From contig JBOZIK010000001.1 of assembly GCA_051453625.1 (NCBI GenBank), positions 109,486,765 through 109,523,219 of the forward strand: a stretch of 36,455 nucleotides of DNA, read 5' to 3'. This stretch comes from Welwitschia mirabilis. Its lineage: Eukaryota; Gnetophyta; Gnetopsida; Welwitschiales. The notes beneath the pieces were generated by a model that was not told the DNA's origin, made no database searches, and saw nothing but the letters and a program-made list of their open reading frames with translations. The position numbers and the translations under genes are program-made. Positions 1-9,168 of the stretch are shown here, one piece after another; positions within the stretch are counted from its first letter, which is position 1; each line of letters begins with the position of its first letter.

Positions 1-2
1 GC

Positions 3-161
3 AACATTGTTAAGCCTCCCCCAATGACTGTTCACCTAATTGAGAACCCAACTAGCATATCAAAAGCCTCTGATTTGATTCTTCACAAGAAGAATATGGA
101 CAAAGTGATTGAAATATCTGAATCTATAAAAAGTGAAGGAAATGAAATCATCTTTAACTAG
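3..161 (+). other. unrecognised open stretch, 52 codons, enters from left edge
   Basis: This frame is open from the window edge to a TAG at 159-161. It is hydrophilic and Lys/Glu-rich, begins with a Pro-rich patch (KPPP, residues 4-7) and contains a KKNMDKVIEI stretch. It could be the tail of an exon or of a transposon ORF whose body lies to the left. I do not recognise a family. A chance open frame of this length is possible in AT-rich DNA, but the composition is more protein-like than most open frames here. Confidence 0.2.
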
Positions 162-1207
162 ATGGAGAAAAATCTAATGCAACAGAGACCAAGAAAGTAT
201 GTGTAGAGGCATGTCTAGTGTCCTAACATTCTTTTAATCATTTAGTGAATTTTTTCATTTTGTAGTTTTTCCAATTGCTGAAGAGGAAAGAAATCATTAA
301 TTATTTCTATCAATATGGAGTCATGTAGAAGTACTTAAGGAAAGAAATCACCAATCAAAATAGGTGGGTTAAAAATGGCATTTATACTAACTATTATTTA
401 TCATTAAATTAGAGATTAGATGACATTGTGGCCTCTTATCCTTATGAATTTTAAGCCCTGAGTCTACTCCTATGTATAATTAGACTATAAAAAAACCTAA
501 TAGAAGACAAAAAAAATCGCATGTCCACTGTATTTCCCATCTAAAATTATGACTAATAAAAGATGACCTCTTCTTTTTAAATAGACTCATCATAATGCAC
601 TCAAAGTGTACTTTAATGAATGACCTCCTTTGAGTATTCTCAGAATTCATGGATCAAATGTAAATTCCTAGACTATGATGGATGTAAGAGATTCCAAGAA
701 TTGAAGTCCATCTATTCCTACATAAGGTTGTTCAACTAAAATATCGCTATCTCATTCAGTCAGATTCTTAACCTCTAACTCTTTAATGACACTCAAAGAT
801 GAATGCAACTTAATTGGAAGTTGAGGAGATCCATTGCTCTTGAGGCAGTATAAGTGTTTTAGTACCTTTTTGAATTTGCAGGAGCATGGCTTATCTTAAG
901 TACTAGAGGGAAATAATCGCATGCATGTTTAAATACCTAAAAAAATTGTGCTACCCAACTAAAGGATTATTTACTACACAAATAGCAGACATGTCAAAGA
1001 TAAAATCATGCTAATAGATTTTGAGTTGGGGTTATTAGTCCAAGATGAAGGCCATTTTCCTTGAGATAAAGATATAATTGTACTAACATATCTATCACAA
1101 AAAAAAATAAAAAAAATGAATAGATGGGTTTTATTATTAGAGACTTTATTATAGAATAACTTCAAGAAAATATTCAATCTCTTCCAGCCTATAAGGCCTA
1201 ATATTTG
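162..1207. other. no gene recognised
   Basis: AT-rich sequence with frequent stops in all frames that I sampled. The minus-strand open frame at 974-1177 is low-complexity, Phe/Ile/Ser-rich, and looks like chance. Confidence 0.4.
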
Positions 1208-1489
1208 AGAAGAATATCAAGGAATTCTATGAAAATTATTTATCCTTATTTAGTAGATATGTCAAAGAAATTAAAGGAGAACCAAAATTTTCAACTCTTG
1301 GTCCATAAAATAGGAGAGTTAACAAGAATAAGGGAAGAGGTAAAGAAGATATAACAACAAACCCAATGCCTACAGCAAGTATTACAAAATCCTTATGAAA
1401 TCCTTGATACAACTTCTTCTATTATGGATTTAATCTTTGAACTTCCACATATCACTATAAAGCATAATAATCTTAAAAAAATTTACTAA
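1208..1489 (+). pseudogene. unrecognised coiled-coil-like reading frame with one stop
   Basis: Ninety-odd codons read in one frame, interrupted by a single TAA at 1352-1354 (one C-to-T step from Gln CAA) and ending at TAA 1487-1489. The middle part is rich in Lys, Glu, Gln and Leu with a heptad-like rhythm (residues about 18-60), suggesting a coiled coil. The C-terminal part is hydrophobic and mixed. There is no good start codon at the beginning. It may be a structural-protein segment of a decayed transposable element, but no zinc knuckle or enzyme motif supports that. I do not recognise it. Confidence 0.25.
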
Positions 1490-1604
1490 AATCTATTTGA
1501 ATTTACACATTGAAGAAGTGGAAGAAGAATAAAAGTTTTCTACTCTCCAGTTACTTTCTGTTCTCTTCAATAGTTTATGAGCAAAGAACTTCCTAGTCTT
1601 ATTG

Positions 1605-1916
1605 CTTTTACATTCATCTGATCTTCTTACAAAGAAATATTTGTAATGAATATTATGAAATTGTTCATTATATGATTATTTTTTAGAAGTCATAATACCT
1701 ATTGAACTACTATCATGAATATCTATCTATGTGGAAACAATGTGAAGCTCTCATCTATATAAGAAAAAGATTGGAGGTAGTTCTCTTATAGATATTCATA
1801 ATAACAGTTCAACAAGTATCATGACTTCTACAAGAGTAACTAATAATCATAAAAGGAATAATTTCATAAAATTCATTACAAAGATTCCCTTTAAGAAGAT
1901 TAGATAAATGTAAAAG
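1605..1916. repeat. imperfect inverted repeat (hairpin), arms about 125 bp
   Basis: The left arm (about 1605-1726) and the right arm (about 1788-1916) are reverse complements at roughly 80% with a few indels. They are separated by a loop of about 61 bp. Anchors: CTTTTACATT at 1605 pairs with AATGTAAAAG ending at 1916, and ATGAATATCTAT at 1715-1726 pairs with ATAGATATTCAT at 1788-1799. Transcribed, it would form one long stem. A foldback/MITE-like element or a decayed small-RNA hairpin would both fit. No target-site duplication was identified. Confidence 0.7.
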
Positions 1917-2941
1917 AAAAAGACATTGTCACTCAAAGTGCTATAAATTTGACAGGTTTTATAGAGTGGCCACCAATTGATTTAAAGATGATTAAAAGTA
2001 TGTGTGTATTTTAAGTCTGCACAAGAAGCATATGCAATTAGCAAGAAGGCCAAGCTTGGATAAATATAAAATTAATAAATCTTAAGCTATTTATGGAAAT
2101 TTTATTAAATAGTTAATAAATAGAATCATTTCTTCAAAGCTTGTATTTATAGTAGATAGCTTTCTCCATGTTTCACCATCACTTGTTAACTCAGGTACTA
2201 ATCCAGAGGAAGAAAGGCATACTAGCAACAACTCAGAAGATGTAAAATCTATTATCAAGAATAATTTATGAGATCATGTTCTAACAGATGCTAACACTTG
2301 CTCTATAATTCACATTTCTAATCTCTGTGAATGATGGATGGGTTATGGATTTATCAATTATTCTTGTCTCTGATTCTCAAGTGAAAGGTGCTTTAATGTA
2401 TTATTTAGATTCTTAATCTCTGTCAAATTATGCATTTGTTTATTTATAAGAAAACTACTAGTAAAGAGTGATGAGATAAGAATGCTAAAAAAAATTATTG
2501 ACAGTTATGATAGTAGTGTTTGCTAAGAAATCAAACATGCTTAAGATCATAAAGATGAAATTCTATCCAATTGCTCCATGAAGATAAGACCAAATAATAT
2601 TCCATGCTATCTTAGGATGCTGTCTAAAGAATTCTAATGCCTCGTAGCACCATGAACATGCATAAAAATGAATAAATTAAAACCTAGAAATTCATCCTAA
2701 GAATGATGTTTTAGGGTACATTCTCATAATATCAGTCTAAGTAGAATTTATGTATCCCTCTAATAGAAAATTTACTAGGTAGAGGTTATAACCTAGAGGT
2801 GAAATAGGGTGTTGTATCTTATTTACATCTTTTAAACTACACTTAAAAAGTGAAAACATTGAGACCACTTATCGAAAAAAAAAAGAAAGTGTAAATGTAT
2901 TTTAGAATAGCATGCTTTATGCCATAACAAAAGGGGTAGGT
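1917..2941. other. no gene recognised
   Basis: AT-rich DNA with short chance frames only. No retroelement motif, RNA gene or clear repeat was seen up to the gap at 2942. Confidence 0.4.
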
Positions 2942-3079
2942 NNNNNNNNNNNNNNNNNNNNNNNNNNNNNNNNNNNNNNNNNNNNNNNNNNNNNNNNNNN
3001 NNNNNNNNNNNNNNNNNNNNNNNNNNNNNNNNNNNNNNNNNNNNNNNNNNNNNNNNNNNNNNNNNNNNNNNNNNNNNNN
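2942..3079. other. assembly gap (138 N)
   Basis: Run of 138 Ns. Open frames crossing it are artefacts of translating N. Confidence 0.99.
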
Positions 3080-3946
3080 TACTACCTCTTTTGTTTTTAC
3101 AAGCTTCATTTGTTTTTTTTAAGCTTCTTCTGTTTTACAACATTAAAGGAAATTATGACATTCTACTTCATCAACATTTTAATTAAAAAACTGCAAATAC
3201 ACTATATGATTTTAACCTATGATAATAGAAGTAATTTTGTTAAATCCAAAGTAAGTTGAAAGTCTTTTTAAAGAAAAACAAAAAGATAGAGATGGTGAGT
3301 GGGACCAGTGAAGAGATCTAAATTAGACGAGCATTTTTCCAAGCCTTAACACTTCATTTTGAGTTTTATCTCATAATTCCTTGTTAAGAAGTAATTAATA
3401 GATTAAATTTAAGGATTTGATAGAAATTCCCTCAAAGAAGAGGTAAAAAAAAATTTAAGTAGCAACTTGAAAATGTAGTAGTCAATGAATTATGTGTAGA
3501 GGCCTATAATGGTAGTTACTTACTTTTTCTAGCCCAAGGCCAAGTGGATCAGACATAACATACACACATCACTTGTGCCTAATTTCTAATCTCTTTTTAG
3601 TTTCCTTTTAGCCTTGGAAGCTTTCTAAGTCGAATATTTGTTGTTGTACATCCCAACCAAGATGTTTATTACTTTGGAAATGTCATTAGAAGACTTTCTT
3701 AAGATGAATAAATGTAGTGGATCGATTAGTAAAAGAGACATAAGAGGTTCCAATGGAATAGATGTAAAGGCAAATGGCTTAAATGACATGGAAGGAAGTT
3801 CAACTAAGCGGTTAATCATAGAGCTTCCAATTTATTTTCAAGGGCTTTTTCTTCTGATGCTATGTGGATGAATCATGATAAATTTGATACTTAAATGCTA
3901 GATGTAGAGGAAATTGAAATAGAGATGACAAGTCCCATTTTCACCT
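3080..3946. other. no gene recognised; one 77-codon plus-strand open frame
   Basis: A plus-strand frame at 3638-3871 starts with ATG and is hydrophilic (Lys, Ser, Gly, Asp). It overlaps an equally open minus-strand frame at 3625-3819, and no family is recognised. A second acidic frame at about 3898-3986 runs into the next gap. Both may be chance. Confidence 0.25.
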
Positions 3947-4126
3947 TAGATTATGACATTGAGACATTGAGGAGGTTTTCTTAAAGNNNNNNNNNNNNNN
4001 NNNNNNNNNNNNNNNNNNNNNNNNNNNNNNNNNNNNNNNNNNNNNNNNNNNNNNNNNNNNNNNNNNNNNNNNNNNNNNNNNNNNNNTAGATTATGACATT
4101 GAGACATTGAGGAGGTTTTCTTAAAG
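3947..4126. repeat. identical 40-bp duplication flanking a 100-N gap (assembly artefact)
   Basis: The 40 bases at 3947-3986 are repeated without a mismatch at 4087-4126, and exactly 100 Ns lie between them. Exact repeat ends coinciding with both gap edges are what two overlapping contig ends look like when the overlap was not merged. The true sequence is probably continuous with one copy, so the gap probably does not exist. Confidence 0.85.
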
Positions 4127-4260
4127 TTTAATGATCTCAAATGATGCACTATAAACTAATGATAGAAGTGGGAAAGTGAAGGGTATTGGAGTAGTTGCTT
4201 TTTTCTAATACCTTATATCAAAACAATAGTAAAGTAATTGAGTAATGCACAACTTGTTTT

Positions 4261-4872
4261 AGGATCCCACAATCTGCATAACCTATGAGTATGCCCCATT
4301 TATCTCTCTCTTGAAACTTTGTTCTATTATCTTTTAAATGTGCATGTACAACTTATAATAAAATATTTTAGGTGCCTATAAGAGACATATATCCTATTCC
4401 AAAAATTTATAAAATATCATTGCCTAGTATGAAATCAAAAAATCCACTAAGTAAGCAATTGTTGAAATAGCTTAAGCACAACAATATTGAGTAAAATTAG
4501 CATCAATAAATATGGATCTCATACTCTTCAATAATAATTTATTATATCTTTCAACCATTTTATTTTTTTTTGGTAGTGTCAAGAATAGCAAATTTGTGTC
4601 TTATTCCCTGTATCCTATGAAACTTAGGCAAAATCACTAAAAGTTATTCCTTTCTATTATTGGTAAGAAGATTTTTTTTTTTATTTTAAACATTTCTACC
4701 TTCCATCTTCTGAAACAAGGGATTAAAATATTACAAATATTCTATCCTTTGATTTTAAATTGTGAAAATGTATTATATTAATACAATCATCTATTAATGT
4801 AATAAAGTCTGAAGGGTCACTAACGAGATAGCATATAATAGGCCACACACATCAGAATCAATACGTTTAAGC
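4261..4872 (-). pseudogene. Ty1/copia integrase remnant
   Basis: In minus-strand order I can read the copia integrase landmarks. SDVCG at 4842-4856 includes the first catalytic Asp of the DDE core. IDDC at 4783-4794 corresponds to the usual IDD(Y/F)SR block and holds the second Asp. GIRHKF at 4590-4607 is followed by a degraded NG(V/R)-ER segment where the catalytic Glu should sit. AYLV at 4445-4459 lies in the usual TAAYL(I/L)NR helix. A C-terminal RTKF...IGY block ends at 4278-4286, matching the copia RxKL...CIF(L/I)GY signature. Several stops and at least two frameshifts break the frame, and the catalytic Glu is not recognisable, so it cannot be functional. Reverse transcriptase should follow below 4261 but is not seen, and gag is not recognised above 4872, so this is a truncated piece. 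The assignment rests on motif order and is fairly secure. Confidence 0.75.
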
Positions 4873-5621
4873 TTATTCCTTTATCTTCTTTCTAAATCTT
4901 TATGAGAATTAAATTTCCAACAATAAAATCATTACATAAATTCATAAATCTATAAGAATATTAAGGTATTAACAATGAGATTCACATAGCTTCAAACCTA
5001 TGTGATCGATTTATAAAGCCATTAGAAGGTCAAAAGTTCTATCATGATATCTCTATTTTTACATTTCTGTGATGTATGAAAGCTAGAAATATACATATGT
5101 ATTAATAGGATTTTTATAGTATTTCTGTTCATGTAACAGTAACATTGAAATAATCAAAACATTGCACATGTGATAAGATGAATCTTATGAAGTTCATTGA
5201 CCAAGTCAAAAATGAAATAGATATCCTTCAAAAGAAAAGGATATAGCCTTATAGAATGATCACAATACATCTACCTCTAGATAATTAACAATAAAAATCT
5301 AAAATTACATAATCTAATAAACCTGAATACTAACCAGTATAATAAGCCTTGGAAAAACTTCATCTCGTAATATAAGAAAAATCTCCTTAGTACTATAAAA
5401 GGAGATCCACCTATTAAATTAATTCATGCTAACACACAATGACAAACTTATCAAACTAAGGTAATTTTTCATTTGTAAAGGATCTAATGGCTCTATAAGA
5501 TCTCCAACACCTTCATTATCTACTGCATCAGATTGTGGATCTACATTGTAAATGATAAAAGGATAAGAAGTTAATTGGATATCCAAGCTAATTACATGTT
5601 CTACAAAAAATTGAACTCCAT
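4873..5621. other. no gene recognised
   Basis: This lies upstream of the copia integrase remnant in its own orientation, where gag and protease would be expected. I could not read a CCHC knuckle or a D(S/T)G protease motif. It is AT-rich and heavily interrupted. Confidence 0.35.
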
Positions 5622-5845
5622 TTTAAATATACTCCAAAGAATTGCAGATACCTCATACTTGATACAACCTAGAATTCCATTTATTTGATAATTCCATGTA
5701 CTTGACATTAAGCTCTTTCATTACTTTAATGATAAACTTTATTAGTTAATTAAAAACTTGAGCCTGTATCTCTACATCATTTCTTTCGTTAGAAGATTTT
5801 GAAGACTTCTTAATTTCTCTCTCTGTGTTAGGAGTAGTACCATTT
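5622..5845 (-). pseudogene. unrecognised charged reading frame with two stops
   Basis: About 75 codons read in one minus-strand frame ending at TAA (5622-5624), with two internal stops. The N-terminal third is rich in Ser, Lys, Glu and Asn; the rest is amphipathic (VMKELNVKYMELSNKW). It sits upstream of the copia integrase remnant on the same strand and might be a piece of that element or of an unrelated exon. No family is recognised. Confidence 0.25.
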
Positions 5846-6868
5846 CTTTGAAAAGAGTTAACAGTCTAGGCCACAACTCAACATAACCTTCCACAATGGT
5901 TTGCTAATATCTTTGTCAAGAACTAGTTAAATTTTCCTTTCAAGTAATGACCAAACTGCATTACAAATTAGTCAATATAAATAAAATATTAAAAAGCTTA
6001 CATAAGCATGCAAATACAAAAACAAGAATGTTTTGGAATCTTTTCTGCAGTAAGCTTGAACATGAATCCCTTGAATTCTAGTAGTCATGCCTTAGTAAAA
6101 CTTGTGAAGTTACAAGAGCATTTTCATATTTTAAACATATTAGTATTTGTAAAACCCCAAAAGTTATGCAATTAAAATCTTTAAACTTGTTTGCTCTGAT
6201 ATCAAAATGTAATGACTTGAAACTTCTACAATTGAAGAATTTAACTTGATCTAATACCCAAACATAACACTCACAAAACTTAATTAAGTTATAAACGTTA
6301 CTTATCTAGTAAAGGATTAAATCCTAATTATTTACCTCTATCAAATGCATTAGTTAAAAATTATCAATATTATTAAAGAAAAAATTTAAACTCTAAAATG
6401 TTCATCTCAAGAATTTTTGTAACTTCCTTTAACAATGGCTCTCTTTAAGATGGTCCTCTTCTTAATGATGCCTTAGATTAGTTTTCAAAGGTGTCTTTCC
6501 TACTAACTGATCATACAACCCTTAATTAATTTCAAGAGGAAAGGTAACTTCCTTTTCTTGAGGCTTAAATTTCTTTGGAAAGGAGGGAAGGTCTCATGTC
6601 CATATTTAAAAGAAAATTTATCAAAGAAAATTTATCAAATATATATTACAAAACTTCTGATAGATTTAATAAAACATCAACTTATCATAAAGTCTTACCA
6701 AAGTTTTTCAATAAAATTTTACAATGAAATTTTCCAATTACAATATAATAATAATGTACAATTTAGGTTTATTTCAAGAATATTCTTAAGAATCCACAAT
6801 TTTTCCATTCGATATCTAATAAAATATTTCATAAACACATGGGCAAAGATTCAAGATTTTAATAAATT

Positions 6869-7595
6869 NNNNNNNNNNNNNNNNNNNNNNNNNNNNNNNN
6901 NNNNNNNNNNNNNNNNNNNNNNNNNNNNNNNNNNNNNNNNNNNNNNNNNNNNNNNNNNNNNNNNNNNNNNNNNNNNNNNNNNNNNNNNNNNNNNNNNNNN
7001 NNNNNNNNNNNNNNNNNNNNNNNNNNNNNNNNNNNNNNNNNNNNNNNNNNNNNNNNNNNNNNNNNNNNNNNNNNNNNNNNNNNNNNNNNNNNNNNNNNNN
7101 NNNNNNNNNNNNNNNNNNNNNNNNNNNNNNNNNNNNNNNNNNNNNNNNNNNNNNNNNNNNNNNNNNNNNNNNNNNNNNNNNNNNNNNNNNNNNNNNNNNN
7201 NNNNNNNNNNNNNNNNNNNNNNNNNNNNNNNNNNNNNNNNNNNNNNNNNNNNNNNNNNNNNNNNNNNNNNNNNNNNNNNNNNNNNNNNNNNNNNNNNNNN
7301 NNNNNNNNNNNNNNNNNNNNNNNNNNNNNNNNNNNNNNNNNNNNNNNNNNNNNNNNNNNNNNNNNNNNNNNNNNNNNNNNNNNNNNNNNNNNNNNNNNNN
7401 NNNNNNNNNNNNNNNNNNNNNNNNNNNNNNNNNNNNNNNNNNNNNNNNNNNNNNNNNNNNNNNNNNNNNNNNNNNNNNNNNNNNNNNNNNNNNNNNNNNN
7501 NNNNNNNNNNNNNNNNNNNNNNNNNNNNNNNNNNNNNNNNNNNNNNNNNNNNNNNNNNNNNNNNNNNNNNNNNNNNNNNNNNNNNNNNNNNNNNN
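6869..7595. other. assembly gap (727 N) inside LTR copy A
   Basis: Run of 727 Ns. Both edges align to copy B (15768 and 15958), where only about 190 bp separate the same sequences. Confidence 0.99.
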
Positions 7596-7916
7596 CTATT
7601 TAACTCTAATAGCCAAAAATAAATATAATTAATCAAAAGGTTTTTCCACCAAAATAGATCCAAGAATCCTTCATGAACTTATGCCATCTCAGTAATTAGA
7701 CTCCAGATTTACCATATGTCATAAAAAGTTATGGGATGATAAGTGTGAAAATCTCACAGCTCCCAGTATGGTCCAGGAAAGAATAGGTAGTTTGATAAGA
7801 TTCTTCAAGGATTAAGACAGAAAGGACAATTCAAGACTATAATAAATCCAAGATATAACATAGATAATAAGCTTATAGTTCTGAACAAGAATATAAAACA
7901 TAATAAATATTTCAAT

Positions 7917-7979
7917 CACTTCACTACCTTGTTCAACGATTTGTGAAGCCCAATGCCTCATTCAATGATTCTTATAATA

Positions 7980-8017
<38 letters not shown>

Positions 8018-8200
8018 CTCAATCATCATTGACTTCACTGCCTTGTTTGATGATTTGTAAAGCCCACTACCTCATTCGATAATCTGTGGTAACATAATAT
8101 TCCCACTACCTCATTAGGTGATCTTCAGGATTCTCTTTTCATTGCCTCATTTAATAAACTGTGAAGTCCACTACCTCATTCTATGATCTATGGAAATCCA
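7917..8200. repeat. degenerate minisatellite in LTR copy A, with (TA)n
   Basis: At least five diverged units carry the core CACTRCCTCATTYRRTGATCT, usually followed by RTGRA(A)GYCC. A TA dinucleotide run of about 30 bp sits at 7983-8013. The same units occur in copy B on both sides of its insertion (about 16285-16335 and 17440-17500), so the array predates the insertion of the element. Function is unknown; tandem arrays are common in the U3 or R part of long plant LTRs. Confidence 0.7.
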
Positions 8201-8460
8201 TAACCATAGGCCCAAATAAGACGATATCATGAAGTTAATAGAGGTTTAACCATAACATAATACCTTGACAAGACTTTAAAGTAGATAACAAGATGAGTGA
8301 AATAGGATTTAATCATGAATTTTCATCTTATACAAGAATATAGCTTCAGGATATTGAGGAAAGGGTAAATGAAGATGGAATATGCATCAAAACAGAGTTT
8401 TTCTTATTCAAGCAACATATTTAATAACCAACTTTCAAGAATTCATACACATCGATTTAA

Positions 8461-8661
8461 TTAAACAAATTGATAAGTAAAGACCATCAAGGAAATACAA
8501 GAGAATAAAACCATACATAACATGACAATTTCAATATGGAATACATAAGAACGGTCTAACAAGGAAGTACAAAAGTAAAGAACCTTACCTGTAAGTTCAC
8601 TGTTCGAAGATCTTCTAAGTGTTTTAGAGCTCCTAAGCCTTCTAAGCTTCCAAGATTTCAT
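8461..8661 (-). other. 66-codon open frame inside LTR copy A (same frame in copy B)
   Basis: ATG-initiated minus-strand frame with a basic N-terminal half (KLRRLRSSKTLRRSS) and a hydrophobic C-terminal half that could span a membrane. The matching frame in copy B (17768-17968) has the same length and about 73% identical residues (48 of 66) with no indel. Family unknown; a chance frame in an AT-rich LTR is the simplest explanation. Confidence 0.3.
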
Positions 8662-9153
8662 GGAAATATGGTTTTGAAAAAATAAAACTAAACTTGAGAA
8701 AGAAATAACTCTATTTAAAGTGAGAGAACATGAGTAAGGTAATGAAACTCAATAATACAAGAGGATATAACATGAGATGACGGTTAAGATGGGGTTACAT
8801 AATGATTTATAAAAAATTGCCTAGCCACTGGGTGCTTTTAATAATATGATAAAGATGATGCTTCACATTTAATAATGACAAAAAATGATAAATAACATGT
8901 CTTCACAATATACATTTAATTTAGCATAATCACATAAGTAAATAAAAGAAATCATTTCTGCCATAAGAGCATATGAAAATTAGATATAAACATTTAAGCA
9001 AAAGTTACTCATATTACAATTTAATAAAACTACATTTTAAGGACATAGTATTTACAACAATTGGGGGTTTCAAGTAATTCAATAATTTCTAAATATTTCA
9101 TTAAACATAAACTTTGCAAATTTTATAAAAAAAGTAAAAATATGGATGTGTTA

Positions 9154-9168
9154 TTTCTCACCTCCTTA
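9154..9168 (-). other. polypurine tract of the 12-kb element
   Basis: On the minus strand this reads TAAGGAGGTGAGAAA, directly before the start of the 3' LTR. Just upstream, the minus strand reads AAGTTTCAAGGATGAAACTT, which resembles the sequence around the pol stop of many plant Ty3/gypsy elements (TTCGAGGACGAA) next to their polypurine tract. That makes a Ty3/gypsy origin likely even though no pol domain is readable. Confidence 0.6.

Larger units (their letters stand above)
6148..9155 (-). repeat. 3' LTR (copy A) of the 12-kb element
   Basis: Starts with TGTAAAACCCC at 6148 and ends near GTGTTAT at 9148-9155, next to the polypurine tract. It aligns almost throughout with 15063-18420. The gap 6869-7595 (727 N) interrupts it. 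The matching part of copy B (about 15769-15957) is only about 190 bp, so the gap is over-sized or hides an insertion. It contains a cluster of degenerate minisatellite units (7917-8200) and a TA microsatellite (about 7983-8013) that copy B lacks. Confidence 0.8.

Noticed and set aside
6138-6147. Target-site duplication of the 12-kb element (ATTAGTATT at left versus ATTAGTTGTT at 18421)
   Set aside because: The right LTR is truncated and the two words are not an exact 4-6 bp duplication at defined ends.
6558-7622. 354-codon plus-strand and 270-codon minus-strand open frames
   Set aside because: Most of each is translated N from the gap at 6869-7595, and the flanks are LTR sequence.
7917-8200. 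CRISPR-like array
   Set aside because: Units are degenerate, spacers are not unique or regular, there are no cas genes, and the context is a plant LTR.
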